From: Vesta saturnalis
Lineage: Eukaryota; Arthropoda; Insecta; Coleoptera; Lampyridae
Reading direction: 5' to 3'
NCBI GenBank assembly: GCA_036346205.1
Contig: JARFJB010001492.1
Coordinates: 434,001 to 498,000, forward strand
DNA length: 64,000 nucleotides
The first letter of the stretch is position 1; each line of letters opens with the position of its first letter. Positions 24,261-38,970 of this stretch are shown one piece after another. The position numbers were made by a program, and so were the translations under genes. The notes under the pieces were generated by a model. The model made no database searches. It saw nothing but the letters and a program-made list of their open reading frames with translations, and had not been told where the DNA came from.

Positions 24261-24699
24261 GTTGCATATTATTTAAAAAACTTTAGTACCAACAGAATTA
24301 AGACACTCTCGATCTAGAATTGTTTATACCCTAAAATAGATTTTACAAATGAAAATTGTTTAATTAGAATACTTATCTTTTGGGTTTTTAAATCGTGCTT
24401 TTTTCTATTTATATTTCATATCAATTAATCTGTTATCATCCTCAGTAAATGGTAAAATCTTATTAATTACTTATAGAAATTACGAAACATAGCAGCTCGG
24501 GCGTGTAGAGCATTCCATGAAACATATCCCGAAAGACCAACGCCTACCCATGTGATTGAAACGAGATTATGGAAGAACTTTTTTTTTTAATTAATTCTGG
24601 TCCTGAACAGAATAAGTTTAGTCTAATGTGCTAAAGCACTCTTGAACACCTAGAAGATGTTAAACTGCCTATAAACGGCTTCAATTTTTTCTTATCATA

Positions 24700-26380
24700 C
24701 GTGAGAGGGAAAAAAAGGAACCCGGAAGATCATTTCAGAATTTAGACGCCGTATAGAAGGATGTGGATTGCACCCGTTTGGTACTAGTTGAAATTTGTAC
24801 TGCATATTGATGATGTGAATGAGCAAACCGAGTATCCCACGTAAATGATTCTTCTATGCTCAAGGGACTGTATGTCAGAAGTTAAGGACGATTATTAATC
24901 GCTCTTCTTTGATTACGATTAACGATACCGAGAGCGTATTTGGGAGCACCAATCCAGAGGTAAGAACTATATTCTAGATGTGATCGAGCCTTATATTAGA
25001 AAGAATTGACGGAGGTTAAAATACTGCTTAGATCTGTATACAAAGCATATTTTACTAGCAGTTGCTTTAGTAACTAATACAACATGGTCATCCCACGATA
25101 GATAGGAAGATACAGTTGATCCTAACATAGTAATAGAATCCGATAAAGATCTAAGCCATTCATATTTACAACAGGAAATAGTCGATTTTTTTTGCGAACA
25201 CAAAGCAACACTGAGTTTTGTTAGAATTAAACTAGATTATTAATTCCCCAGCCACGGATACGTTGTTTGTCACTGTTGATTGAACTTGCCATTTCAGTTT
25301 TAATACCTTGATTTTAGATAAAAGGTGATTAGTATTATAATTACACTGAGACACGAAGAGTGAAGTCGTCTGTAAAGCAATTGATCGGGTTAATTGTTGA
25401 AGAAATGAGAACGTTTATGTAAACCAGGCAAAGTGTACGATCTATCGGTGATCCCTTAGGTACGTCCGTACTAATGCCAACTTCTTTTGAAAAGAAACCG
25501 TCAAGTAGGACATGTATTCGTCTTTTATCAAGAAAACTGGAAACCTAATTGATGAGTGTATCAATTAAACCAAACAACGGGGTGGGTTTGGGAAGTAAGC
25601 ACTTATGCCAAACTTGGTCAAATGCTTTTGAAATAAAGCGGATTGTTCCAAACTTAGGTCACATATGGAAGAAGGTCGCTTGTTGAACTACTCTGCCTAA
25701 AACCATATTGATGGTCACGAAGGAGTTTGTTAGATTCAATGAAAGAAGGTAGGTTCGTAGATGGCAATTAGTCGGTAGTTACAGGGATCGGTTATGTCGC
25801 CCTTTTTCGGAATATGCTGAGCATTTGCATTTCCATGATCGATATTCCCCAGAAAACATAGAGATCACGTAAAAGTTAGAAGGACTGGTGTTAGTTCGGA
25901 GGAACATTTCTTTGAGACATCAGATGGGTTACCCTCTGAGCCAGTGGCCTTATTGGAGTCAAGTCTACTGAGGATCGATTCGATCGGAAATGAATAGGTT
26001 TCACAGCGTATGAAGTAGGATTTTGACTCTTTTCCAGTATCATTAAGACAAGAATTTGATGCAAATGAATTCACCAAAAAAAGATGGATTTGTCTACAGA
26101 GTCAGCCATTAGAGATCAACTAAAAGATGTCATGGGGGGAAATGAAGATGTTTTTATGAAGAGCTTTAGCTAAAGACCAAAATTTACGATGACCCGAAGG
26201 ACATGTAGCCAGTTCACTGCATTTTTATTCGAATAACTTTTTAGTAATATCACTTTTGCAGGTATTTCTAGCATTAAAGGAGTCTGTATGACTTTCAACT
26301 GTTTTATTGAATTTCCATTGATATAAGATTTATTTTTGAAAGATGTTGCATAGGCAAAAGTCCTATTGAACAACTATTGG
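24700..26380 (-). pseudogene. Jockey-like non-LTR retrotransposon, RT region, heavily decayed
   Basis: In minus-strand order: LATCPSGHRKFWSLAKALHK near 26200, LADSVDKSIFF, ILSRLDSNKATGSEGNPSDV (25865-26077), HIPKKGDITDPCNYR, LLRDHQYGFRQSSSTSDLL, ISKAFDQVWHK (motif A), VPKGS (motif B), INCFTDDFTLR (motif C, FADD altered to FTDD) and VLGSTVSSYLSWDDHVV near 25130. These belong to the RT of a jockey-type element. No endonuclease was found upstream. The copy at 61.5 kb has very similar motifs (HQYGFRQS, KAFNQVW). It has too many stops to be active. Confidence 0.82.
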
Positions 26381-26949
26381 GAACGAGATTGATCAATACG
26401 GTTTTGTATTTGGGAATGAATAACTCTACGCCCATGAGGATAACTTCAGATACTGAACCAGTAATATTCGAAAATGGGGACTACTTAAAACAATATTTAC
26501 GCCATGGGAAGGTTTCAAAGAAATCCCGTAGACCACTCCATTTAGCCGACTTATTACAAAGTTCTATCGTTGTTGTGAACAACAGAGGAATTTGAGAAAA
26601 AAGGTAGTAGCTAAGACGTTGGTGGATGACATCAGACCTTGCTTATTTTGTTGTTTATTCTCTAGCTTTCGTACGAGATCAAGAACAACATTTAAGAGTA
26701 CCGTTTAAAATAGTACATCTAGTTACTTATAAACATGAATGGGGACCACATACATTTCAATTAGTGCATGTATTAAAATAGAATTTGGGAAAACTAAAAT
26801 TTCGTCAGTAACGGACGAGGCCGAGTTTTCAAGAAACTATATATTTAATGCACACATTACCCATTAAGTGTCAAGCGAGTACCTCAATGTGGTATCACAA
26901 AGAGGATGCCAAAATGCTTAATCTATTGTATGAAACCGAGAAAAGTGAG

Positions 26950-27500
26950 CTTGTAAGATGATGACAATTTGAATGAATGGGTAATAGAGTTTCTCTCATT
27001 GCGGGGTCATTTACGGGACCTCGCACTGTTAGATTTTTTAATTTGGGGTTAAATAAAAAATAAAGTATACGCTGAATTAATTAACACAAAAGAAGAATTG
27101 ATGAACAAAGTTAATGGAGCATTTGATTCTTTAAAGCCATTACATATTCGCAATGCAATACATTTAGTCAGTAATTTTAAATTTAAAGGTTCACAAATTA
27201 ATTCTGTATCAGACTGTGCATGTATACAGGGCGTTCCATTAAAAAAACTATTTTAGATATTATGAAAAAAATATCACTCTTGGTCTATTTATGCTCAAAT
27301 TATAGATTTTTCAAAATCATATTGCAAAATTTGATAAATATTAATTAGCTCAAAAACAGCTAATTTTTCGTATAGAAGACCTTAATAAAAGTATGTCCAG
27401 AATATTACGTAAAATCCAAAAATGTAATAAAAATTTACATTTCATTTAAAATAGGGAAGTTACTGAAAGCTGAAAATATTTTAGATCGGTTAAAAATTTC
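26950..27500 (+). pseudogene. Tc1/mariner (DUF4817-type) transposase C-terminus plus 3' tail
   Basis: Up to 27230 the plus strand reads LNEWVIEFLSLRGHLRDLAL, LDFLIWG (third catalytic Asp), a TAA, then IKNKVYAELINTKEELMNKV and AFDSLKPLHIRNAI. This is the end of a transposase of the same family as those at 0.1, 29 and 48 kb. It is followed by TATACAGGGCGTTCC and the AT-rich tail also present, inverted, at 23.5-23.96 kb. The N-terminal part was not found upstream. Confidence 0.65.
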
Positions 27501-27616
27501 CTTAGTCGAACGCGGCGCTTACAGTAATCAACCGTTACTTTTTTGTTTTTTCGAACTATCATTATTTTGAATTTATGACGTTTTACGTCTTGTGAAATAA
27601 TTAATTCTAAATATCT

Positions 27617-27646
27617 TTATACACCAAGCGTACGCTTGGTGTATAA
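27617..27646. repeat. 30-bp perfect palindrome
   Basis: The half site ACACCAAGCG is followed directly by its reverse complement CGCTTGGTGT (through GCGTACGC at the centre) and extended by TTAT/ATAA. There is no spacer. It stands alone in AT-rich DNA. Confidence 0.95.
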
Positions 27647-27649
27647 TTA

Positions 27650-28849
27650 CACTTTAGAGACTAAACTTCGATGCGTTATTGTGGTACGTTTGGTACAAGC
27701 TTTTTAAGACTTAACCAGAAAAATTCAGACGTGTGCTTATGAAATGATACGACAAGAGGAGTGACAATGTGTATGTTAGGTTAGTAAGAGTTTTTCACAG
27801 ATGTTCAGTAGGTCATACAGGTAGCAGATCGAATGTAATAATTTCGTAAGTACATATAAGTAATATTTAATAATGACAATTTCATACATCGTATATCTTT
27901 GAAAATAATCAGCGCCTATTTATATTATATTTTTAATTATATAGTTTCCAATAATTTTAAAGTGCCTAAAATCACTTGTCCTGTATTTATGTGAAGCGGA
28001 GGATATACTGAGATATATGGGTTGCTTCAACTTTGTTATGGTACACACATACGAGCACTCTTATGTAATGGCATTTATTTCCATTTTATCACAGTCCAAT
28101 TTATTTTAAATAGCATGTCAAGGTAAGCACTAAATCGTAAATTAATAAATCACTAAATAAGTGTTATTAATAACTTGAGCATTACTGAGAATGCCGTATT
28201 TACTTACACCATTTAAACGTTTATTGCTTAATGCGAAGCGTACACGTAAGAGTTTAGTTTATAGACCACGAAATAATTTCACTAATACTTATATTAGATT
28301 TGTTAGATTCTGAATTTTGATAAATTATTTGCCAATGTACAAATCGAGGTATGAAGTTTATACCCATAGTGTTATAAAACAAAAACCTGACTATTATGCA
28401 TGAGTCGTATATGAAACGTATAAAAGAGTGACTTGTTTCTTGGTTTATAATTACCAAATCAAAGTAAAAATTATAATTATATTACACACGGATTCAATAA
28501 ACTAGCATTTTGGTTGAAATTGTAGGGTATCTCGTTTGCGAGGACAGATAGAAAGATGCGGTTTATGCGACTCTGTTCTACTTTTTCGTGAAACAGAATT
28601 GTCATAGTCCTATTAGTATTTGAGATACAGTGCGAAATTCAAAATTTGCACATTTTAATCACCTCTCGTAACTGCTTTGCCTTGTAATTTATCGAAATGG
28701 TGAAACGTGGGTTTTATACAGTTATCCGTAGAATTTAGTGGCGTGCATAGTTTTCCCCACAGTCAGTTTCTTCGCCATGAACCACAGTTTTTTTTTAATG
28801 GAACACTCTGTATATTTTTTATTATATAATAGAGCTTACTTTCAGCTTA

Positions 28850-28850
<1 letters not shown>
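27650..28850. other. No recognised gene
   Basis: AT-rich sequence with stops in every frame. A GGAACACTCTGTATA word at 28800-28814 resembles the inner part of DUF4817-type element arms and may belong to the transposase remnant at 29.1 kb. Confidence 0.5.

Positions 28851-28929
<79 letters not shown>
28851..28929. repeat. (TA)n microsatellite
   Basis: About 39 TA units with one C interruption at 28865. Confidence 0.95.
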
Positions 28930-28932
<3 letters not shown>

Positions 28933-29114
28933 AGTGTGCACTTCTTTTGTGTTACTAACCTCAAAAATGAATGTTACGTTAATTTAACATTTTGATGACA
29001 TAGTTGGCCATGAAAAAACAAGGTTATGGGTTAGGAAGTTTTATGCAAAAACACAAAATTAAAAACTAAACATAACACCTACAACTTTACAAGCCTAATA
29101 CAAATTACTAAAAG

Positions 29115-29690
29115 AGATGTTCGAACTGATGACCATTCTGTCTTATACATGCTTCACACACTTCCAATTCGTTCTATAGCATTAAGCACAATAATAGGGC
29201 GATCTTGTAAATGTCTGAATGTCAAACGTTCAATGTTATCATATTGAGTTTGGTATATTTTATTTTGCAAGTAAACCCATAAAAAGAAATCTAAGACTGA
29301 CAAATCCGGGGACCTAGGAGGCCATCTTATTGGCCTATTAGTGCCAATCCATCTATTACCAAAATTGTTTTCCAAAAATGGGCGTATAATTTGCGCATTG
29401 TGAGATGGGGCTCCATCCTATTGGAAATGAATTTGGTTCAAGCGAGCTAATAATTCAGGTATAACCATTTCTAAAATGTCCAAATATCTAGAAGCGGATA
29501 AGTTCCCTTCGAAAATGTATAATTTTATTTTTGACCCTAATATAAAGCAGGAAACGTTTAGTCAAAATCGTCTTTGTTGTCTTTGGGGGAATATTTGGTG
29601 TTGATTTTCTTGAGACCAGAATCTGCTATTGTACCTATTTAAAACACCTGAATTGCTAAAATGTGGTCTGATTTTTATAAATGGTCAGTG
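29115..29690 (-). pseudogene. Tc1/mariner (DUF4817-type) transposase, C-terminal half
   Basis: On the minus strand: HFSNSGVLNRYNSRFWSQEN, then GNLSASRYLDILEMVIPELL, IHFQ-stop-DGAPSHNAQIIRP (second Asp, TAG in place of the usual Gln), WIGTNRPIRWPPRSPDLSVL, LDFFLWVYLQNKIY (third Asp) and a terminal HQFEHLF. The N-terminal DUF4817-like domain and the first Asp are missing, so the copy is truncated at about 29690. Confidence 0.8.
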
Positions 29691-29699
29691 CTTTAATTT

Positions 29700-30388
29700 C
29701 GCAACTGTGTTGCTCGATTTATTATCGCGACACTGTCATTCGCGTGCGATGACTCGCTGGTGTTATTCGTATGCAATTAAATAAATGCGGTTATTAAAAA
29801 TCGCTTAATAACTAAAATGCAGTTTGTGATACTAATGCTATAAAAATGATTAGATGATAAAATAAATAGTGTTAAACATAAATATTTGAATAAAAAAAAT
29901 TTCGTTTTACGCAGATTTGTACACGATAAAATGTAATCTTTCGTACATCTGGTCCGAGCCGAAACTCGGTGAATGACTGACTGGCGCTACTTACAAGTGT
30001 ACCCCTTTTTGTGGGTATTGTATGTAAGAAACTAAAACCTATTATCTATGATATATTTCTTAATTTATTATTATTGCATGTGGTCAAGAGATATCGACAT
30101 TAGCAAGTTTGTACTTTAACAAATGGGTCTGATAGACGTAACAAATCTGGAGAGTATATTTATGCAGTTCTTGTAACTTAAAGATAGTTGAGAACATATT
30201 AGCGGACTGTAAATTATGTACCGTAATAAAGAAAGAAAAGAAAAAAAGGTTGACATAAAACATAATCAATACTACTTAAATTTGCAACTCTTTAACCTAC
30301 TGGAAATTTACAATAGCTTTAAGAGTCGGTGTTGCCTCATAGTATTGGAAATTCATAAGATAAGTAGTGTCTCCAAAAAGTTAGCAGT
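29700..30388. other. No recognised feature
   Basis: AT-rich sequence left of the large foldback. The two open frames here (30084-30269 - and 30216-30542 +) overlap each other and resemble chance frames. Confidence 0.5.
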
Positions 30389-31387
30389 AGTACTGAGGCA
30401 CCTTTACCACATTTACTCTACTACAGTAGCACCTTTCACTTTTTTATATGCCCACGTGGGGGACCGGATTTTCCACCCTTATTTTTACACGCTTACGTGT
30501 AGGACGTGTTTTTTCACCCCTATTTTACACACCCACGTGTGAGCCACTGCATACCTAATTATTTTTACTCGCTTACGCATAGGAGGTGTATTTTCACCCC
30601 CTATTTTATGACGCATGCAGGACATATTTTATATTTTTTCTGATATTAAAAGAAACTAATCAAGGTAAAGATAACGTATACGTTTGATTTTAAAATACAC
30701 AGCTAATAAACAATTAATAAACAGTTAATGTTATTGCATAATCAGTTAATTACCCTGTTGTGGTCATACAATGTGAATGTACGGTTTAGCGACTATTTAA
30801 AATGTGTTTATCAATATTTTATTAGGATTCCGTTTTTTGTCAAAAAGAGATTGCATAATTGTTATCATTAAATTATTGTTAGATTTTCTTTTAATCCCCA
30901 TCTACAGATTGTGGTCCTCTACCTGTTTGAAAATTCATATGAATATATTTTAAAATGAAATTGCTTTAAAAATAAAATGTGTAATTAACTAATTGATTAA
31001 CCTGCTTACAGCAATAGTAATTATCGAAAAATTAAGGAATGTCGCTTTTATTTATTTACCTTTTTTAATACGTATCATTTACATGCAATATATTTTAGTT
31101 TTAAATATGAGTCACAATGTGTCGCAATCCTTTTTTGCTTTAATTAAATAATTAAATCTAGTCGTCGCTCAAGGTAATCACTACCAAATTAATCTCATGT
31201 ACAGCAAGAAACTTAATATCAATAATGTATAACAAAGTATTTTTTATAATGCCATTTTTCGCATAGTTTAATGTCCATGTATGAGTCGTATTTTAGCCTT
31301 GGGAGATCGGATTTGGTCTGGGTCAGACTAGGGGTTGGTCCAGTATCGGAGATTGTATTCTAAATTATCTCCTGTGAAAGTTAGCTT

Positions 31388-31680
31388 TGCAAAAACACAA
31401 ACACAACCACAAGCACGAGCACGACCACAAGCATAAACTCAAGCACAGGAACAATTACAGGCCCAAGAACCAGCACATGCACAAACACAAGTACAGGAAC
31501 AAACAAACACAAGCACCAGTACGAGCGCAAGCACAAACACAAGCACAGGAACAAGCACAAACACAAGAATCAACACAAGCACAATCACAAGAATCAACAC
31601 AAGCACAATCACAAGTACAAGCACAAGCGCAAGCACAGGTACATACAAACACACAAACACGAAAAAACGAAAAATCGCAA
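31388..31680. repeat. CACAAG-type satellite, left arm
   Basis: Imperfect 6-bp-based repeats such as ACAAGCACAAACACAAG. The mirrored copy is at 36040-36264 on the other strand. Translation gives runs of QAQ/TQ and is not evidence of a protein. Confidence 0.9.
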
Positions 31681-33572
31681 ACACGAAAAACGAAAATGAA
31701 AATTCGCAAATACGAAAAATCGTAAAACACGAAAAAACGAAAACGAAAAATGAAAACGAAAATTGCAAACACGAAAACGAAAAATCGCAAACACGAAAAC
31801 GAAAACGAAAATTCAAACACGAAATTGCAAACACCAGAAATGAAAACGAAAATTTCGCAAACACGAAAATGAAAACGAAAAATCGCAAACACGAAAACGA
31901 AAAATCGCAAACACGAAAACGAAAACGAAAAATCGCAAACACGAAATTCGCAAACACCAGAAATGAAAACGAAAATTCGCAAACACGAAAATGAAAACGA
32001 AAATCGCAAACACGAAAACGAAAATCCAAAAGAAAACGAAAAGAAAAAATTCAAACACGAAAACGAAACGAAAAAACGAAAAGAAAAAATTGCAAACACA
32101 AAAAAAAGAAAAAAAAAATGAAAACTGAAAAAAAAAAAAAAAAATGAAAAAAGAAAATTTAAAACAAAAACAAAAACGAAAAATTTCCAAACACGAAAAA
32201 AAACGCAAAACCCAAACAAAACAAAATTGCAAAACAGGAAAAACAAAACGAAAACGAAAACGAAAAAGCAAAACAAAAACAAAAACAAAATTCAAAAAAA
32301 GAAAACCGAAAGCAAAACGAAAAAAACCAAACACGAAAAAAACGAAAAAAACAAAAATTCCAAACACGAAAAAATTCTAAACACGAAAAAAAAACAAAAT
32401 TCGCAAAACACAAAATCCGAAACACAAAATGAAAACGAAAATTTCCGCAAACAAACCGAAAAAAAACAAAAAATTCGCCGAACAAGAAAACGGAAAACCG
32501 CAAAAACACGAAAACGAAACCAAAAAGCAAAACGAAAAATCGTAAACACAAAACGAAAAACGAAAGAAAACCAAAACGAAAACGAAAACCACCCAAAAAA
32601 AAAACCGAAAATTCGAAACACGAAAAATCGGAAACAGAAAATGAAAACAAAAATTTGCAAACACGAAAAAGAAAACGAAAAATTCGCAAACAAACGAAAG
32701 AAAACCGAAAACAACAAAATCAAACACGAAAATTAAACACCAAACAAAACAAAAGCAAACAAAAAGAAAAGAAAACAATCAAAAAAAACCAAATTCCAAA
32801 CACAAAAATCGAAACATAAAAGAAAACAAAATTAAAGAAAACAAAAGAAAATTCGCAAACACAAGAAACAAACCAACAAATTACAAACCGGAAAAACAAA
32901 AAAAAATCGAAAACACGAAAACAAACAAAAAATTCGCAAACAAGAAAAACAAACACAAAAGAAAACAAAAATTTCGCAAACGAAAAAGAAAACAAAATTC
33001 GCAAACACAAAAAACAAAAATCCGTAAACAACCGAAAAACCAAAACGAAAAAAATTCCAAACACGAAAACGGAAAACAAAAAATTAAAAAAAAATGAAAA
33101 CCAAAATTAAACAGAAATGAAAACGAAAAAATTCGCAAACACGAAAAAACGAAAATCGCACAAAACAAAACGAAAATTGCAAACACGAAAACGAAAACGA
33201 AAAAAAAAAAAAAAAAAAAAAAGAAAACCAAAAATTCGCAAACACAAAAAATAAACAAAATTCCAAACACAAAAGAAAAAAGAAACACAAAACAAAACGA
33301 AAAGCAAAACACGGAAAAGTAAAACACAAAACAAACCACAAATCCAAAGTAAACAAAAGCACAAGCCAAGCACAATACTACCAAACAAAAGAAAAATAAC
33401 AAGCACAAACACGGAAAAACAAAGCAAACACAAAAAACAACAAAGCACAAACACGGAAAAAGAAAACACAAGAATCAAAAAATACAATTTAAAAAAAGAC
33501 GTTTACAAATTAACAAACCGAAAGGAAATATTAAAGCACCGCCAAAACACGGAAAACAACAAACACGAAAAC

Positions 33573-33574
<2 letters not shown>
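31680..33574. repeat. A-rich satellite, AAACACGAAAACGAAAA-type units
   Basis: Units combining CAAACACGAAAA, CGAAAACGAAAA and TCGCAAACACG repeat irregularly and become progressively poorer in C and G toward the centre. The complementary T-rich form (TTTTTCGTGTTTG) is at 34980-36040. All long open frames here (Phe/Val-rich on the minus strand, Lys-rich on the plus) come from the low complexity. Confidence 0.92.
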
Positions 33575-34840
<1,266 letters not shown>

Positions 34841-34979
34841 TTCAATGTGTTTGTCAATCTAAACAATATAGAATAAGTTATTCGACGGAGAATTGAAAAC
34901 TTTAATACTCTTATTCGGTTTGGCTAAATTCAGAAAACAAAGAAAATCATTTTATTTAAAGTCTTTGCATGGTTTTTCG

Positions 34980-36040
34980 TTTTTCGTTTGGTGTTTTTGT
35001 TTTCGGTTTTTCTTTTGTTTTTTGTTTTGTTTGGATTTGTTTAAACTTTTGTTCCTTTCATTGATTTGTGACGTTTTTAATTGTTTGTGTTTGTGTTGCT
35101 GTTATTTGGTGTTTGTTTAGTTTGTTTGAAATTTTCTTTGTTGTAGAATGCTTGTGGAATTGTGTTTTGCATTTGTGTTTGGAATTTCTTGTTTAACGTT
35201 TCGTGCGTTTTAATTTTTCGTTTTCGTGTTTCGAATTTTTCGTTTTTTCGTGTTTGAATTTTCGGTTTCTTGCAAATTTTTCGTTTTTTTTGAAATTGTT
35301 TTTCGTGTTTAATTGAATTTTCGTTTTGTTTTTTCGGTTTGGTTGACTTTTGTGTTTGCGTTTTTCTTTTTATTTTCTGTTTGAAATTTTCTTTTATTTT
35401 GTGTTTGTTTTGTTCGTTTGTCTTTCGTGTTTTTGTTTGTGTTTGGATTGGTTCTTGTACTTGTGTTGGTGTTGTATTTGTTGGTTGTTTGTGTTTAGAA
35501 TTTGTGTTTTGTTATTTTGTGTTTGTAATTTGTATGTTTTACGTGGGAATTTTCGTTTTGGTTTTTCGTTTGTTTGAAATTTTTTTTTTCGTGTTTGAAA
35601 TTTTTTTCGTTTTTGGAATTTCGGTTTTAATTTTTTTGGTGGCGAATTTTTTCGTTTTCGTTTTAATTTTCGTTTTGTTTTTGTTTCGTTTTGATTTTTC
35701 GTTGTTTGCGAATTTTTCTTTGGTTTTTTTGTTTGTTTTTTCGTTTCGTTTTTCGTGAAATTTTTTTTTCATTTCGTTTGGTTTTTCGTGTCGATTGGTT
35801 CTTTTTCGTGTTTGGAACGTTTTCGTTTTTGTTTGAATTTTTTTCGTGCTTTTTTTTTGTGTGCTTTTTTTCGTTTTCGTTTTCTTTTTTCTTTCGTGTT
35901 TGATTTTTCGTTCTGTTTTGTTTTGTTTCGTTTTCATTTTTGTTTGGAATTTTCTTTTTTTCGTTTTTCGTTTTTTTTTTTTACGATTTTCGTTTTGCGA
36001 ATTTTTTTCGTTTTTCGTGTTTGATTTTCGTTTTTTCGTG
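34980..36040. repeat. T-rich satellite, right half of the foldback
   Basis: TTTTTCGTGTTTG-, TCGTTTTTCG- and GTTTGTGTTTG-type words are the reverse complement of the A-rich left satellite. At about 1.06 kb it is shorter than its 1.9-kb counterpart, so the core is off-centre. Confidence 0.9.
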
Positions 36041-37239
36041 TTTGTGTGTTTGTATGTACCTGTGCTTGCGCTTGTGCTTGTACTTGTGATTGTGCTTGTG
36101 TTGATTCTTGTGTTTGTGCTTGTTCCTGTGCTTGTGTTTGGCTTGCGCTCGTACTGGTTCTTGTGTTTGTTTGTTCCTGTTTGTGTTTGTGCATGTGCTG
36201 GTTCCTTGGGCCTTGAAGTTTTGCTTGTGGTTTCGGCTCGTGCTCGTGCTTGTGGTTGTGTTTGTGTTTTAAAGCTTTTCACAGGAGACAATTTAGAATA
36301 CAATCTCCGATACTGGACCAACCCTAGTCTGACCCAGACCAAATCCGATCTCCAAGGCTAAAATAAATACATGGACATTAAACTATGCGAAAAATGGCAT
36401 TATAAAAATACTTTGTTATACATTATTGAATTTTTCTTGCTGTACATGAGATTAATTTGGTAGTGATTACCTTGAGCGACAACTAGATTTAATTATTTAA
36501 TTAAAGCAAAAAGGATTGCGACACATTGTGACTCATATTTAAAACTAAAATATATTGCATGTAAATGATACGTATTAAAAAAATAAATAAAAGCGACATT
36601 CCTTAATTTTCGATAATTACTATTGCAAGCAGGTTAATCAATTAGTTAATTACACATTTTATTTTTAAAGCAATTTCATTTTAAAATATATTCATATGAA
36701 TTTTCAAACAGGTAGAGGACCACAATCTGTAGATGGGGATTAAAAGAAAATCTAACAATAATTTAATGATAACAATTATGCAATCTCTTTTGACAAAAAC
36801 GGAATCCTAATAAAATATTAATAAACACATTTTAAATAGTCGCTAAACCGTACATTCACATTGTATGACCACAACAGGGTAATTAACTGATTATGCAATA
36901 ATTAACTGTTTATTAATTGTTTATTAACTTGTATTTTAAAATCAAACGTATACGTTATCTTTACCTTGATTAGTTTCTTTTAATATCAGAAAAATATAAA
37001 AATATGTCCCATGCGTCATAAAATAGGGGTGAAAATAACCTCCTATGCGTAAGCAGTAAAATAATTAGGTATGCAGTGGCTCACAGTGGGTGTGTAAAAT
37101 AGGGTGAAAACACGTCCTACACGTAAGGTAAAAATAATGGAAAATCCGGTCCCCACGTGGGCATATAAAAAGTGAAAGGTGCTACTTGTAGAGTAAATGT
37201 TTAAGGTGCCCGGTACTACTAATGTTATTTTTAAAATTA

Positions 37240-37545
37240 CCAGATGTTACAGAATACACAGGTTATTGTTTAGGAAGACTTTAGCCACCCTTCATGTAGA
37301 TGCAGGCGCTGATATTACGTGTTTAAAACGCCACGGGGGTTGGAAATCGAGCACTGTAGGCGAGTGATGCATCGAGGTATCGATGAACTGTAAACAAAAC
37401 ACCCCGAAGAAAATTCTTCAACCAACTGGAACGATATTAAAATTCATTATCAAGCACGTTCAAGCAGATGAGATAATGATGCTACAAGTGGCATTAATTT
37501 TTCTGGAGCCATCCTTAATAATTGTTCGTTTAAGTACAAATTTCT
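37240..37545 (+). pseudogene. Crypton tyrosine recombinase, C-terminal remnant
   Basis: The plus strand reads LPDVTEYTGYCLGRL, then ATLHVDAGADITCLKRHGGW and KSSTVGE-stop-CIEVSMNCKQ. This is the Arg...His/Trp...Tyr block of Crypton recombinases (GADxxxLKRHGGW). The Tyr-nucleophile position is lost in a TGA/Cys sequence and the first Arg pair is altered to GR. A Ser-rich tail with ATSGINFSGAILNNCSFK follows to 37545, as in the Crypton at 15.1 kb. It starts directly beside the foldback tip, so the foldback may have inserted into it. Confidence 0.7.
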
Positions 37546-37559
37546 AGGACCGATGAAGG

Positions 37560-38970
37560 GGACGGGATTCATGCCAAGAGTCACGGTCGCTACCAGAATT
37601 AATCCAATAGTAAGATAACGTGTTGATGGGGAACCATCAGACGCATGCTTAGACCATATTTTCTCTAACATAGATATGCAACAGAAACTTCATGCAGTGG
37701 TCCTAAATTACCATATTACAGACCACAGGGCAGTATCATTTGCTATTGAGCACCCTAGCCCCTTCCGAGAACAGTAATGTGCGCACAGTTAAAACATTTA
37801 ATTTAGATAAATGCTCGGATCTCATACGCGTCATGAACTGTTCGTACATATGTTCTGGTACTGATAGCTAACATCGCTGCTTCAATATTTGTGCAAATTC
37901 TGAGTGAGACAGTTGAACTCTCGTCAACCGTGAAGACCATACAGATAAACCATAAGCAGAAAAATACAAACCAAGGATGACTATGGGTTTGATGGTCTCA
38001 CTCAGTGAAAAGGACAAAATATATAAACAATTGAGTAAAGAGCCATTTAATGTTAAATTAAAATCTTATTGTACGAACTATAAAAATAAATTTATTTATT
38101 AGTATGGGAAACCATAACTTCAGCCATTTGTAATAAACGTAGAAACACTAATATTAAAATTATCAACATTCAGGGTAAATTAGTAAGTGTAGCAGAGGAT
38201 CCTGCGGTCTGAACAAATGCTTTAAACCAGCATTTGGGAAGGGCTTTTGATAAAATGATCTTAAATTAAACCCTCATACTTTTAGTTCGTATAATAAATT
38301 TAAGTTTTGTGACAGGCATACTTCCTAAGTATCTTTAAAAGTAATGACCCAACTATCCTAGAAAACTATAGATCAATATCTATGCTTTACAATGTAGCTA
38401 AAATAGTGAAAAATAATTCACAAAATTTCGAGAAATCAATAATCTCATTAAAAGGAGACAGTACGGGTTCCGGACGGGCCTGGGCACCCACAACGCTACA
38501 GATGCTGTCGTCTCGACTCCCACAATAAATATCTATATTTTTTGACTTAGCTAAGGCGTTTGATACTGTCTCATGCCTTGCTGGTTAGGAAACAAAAAAA
38601 AATTGGGAGTACTGGGAACAGTACTGGACTGGTTTAAGAGCTATCTGTACGAAAGAGAACAACTTGTAAAATTAGAAAATTCGCTTGGCTCCACTTTTAT
38701 TGGAACAACCTACGGTATTCCTCAAGGCACAGTCATTGGTCCAGTGCTGTTCCTGGTATTCATGAACGAACTGCACATCTTGAAAGTGACATCCAGGGAA
38801 AATGATTTTTATTCGCCGATGACTCAGTCCTGTTGTTCACACCTCTCTCTTGGACCCAACGCTTTACTGTTGCAGAGCGCGTCCTAAGTATTATTAAAAA
38901 ATGGATGGGCGCAAATTAACTGACAATAAATATAGGCAAAACAAAATTCTCCAATTTTAACTTTAAAATA
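37560..38970 (+). pseudogene. Non-LTR retrotransposon (jockey/CR1-like), endonuclease end and RT
   Basis: DGEPSDACLDHIFSNID...NYHITDHRAVSFAIE (37630-37755) is the C-terminal end of an AP-type endonuclease. A linker with VSLSEKDKIYKQLSKEPFN precedes the RT. RT blocks are ENYRSISML near 38370, FFDLAKAFDTVSH near 38540 (motif A), GVLGTVLDWFKSYLYEREQL, YGIPQGTVIGPVLF near 38720 (motif B) and FADDSVLLFT near 38812 (motif C, catalytic Asp pair kept), then KTKFSNFNF. Frame changes and stops between blocks disable it. It is a different lineage from the RTs at 25 and 61.5 kb, which have HQYGFRQS and VPKGS or VPQGS. Confidence 0.85.

Noticed and set aside
31387..31725. Gln/Ala/Thr-rich frame resembling a low-complexity protein
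   Set aside because: It is the CACAAG satellite; the mirrored arm gives the same frame, and there is no start context or second domain.
31439..33487. Overlapping Phe/Val/Cys-rich or Lys-rich frames across the satellites
   Set aside because: All three frames stay open because the satellite lacks stop-forming words; repeats explain them.
37450..37671. 73-codon minus-strand frame
   Set aside because: The plus strand here carries the Crypton tail and the endonuclease end of a non-LTR element; the minus frame is its shadow.
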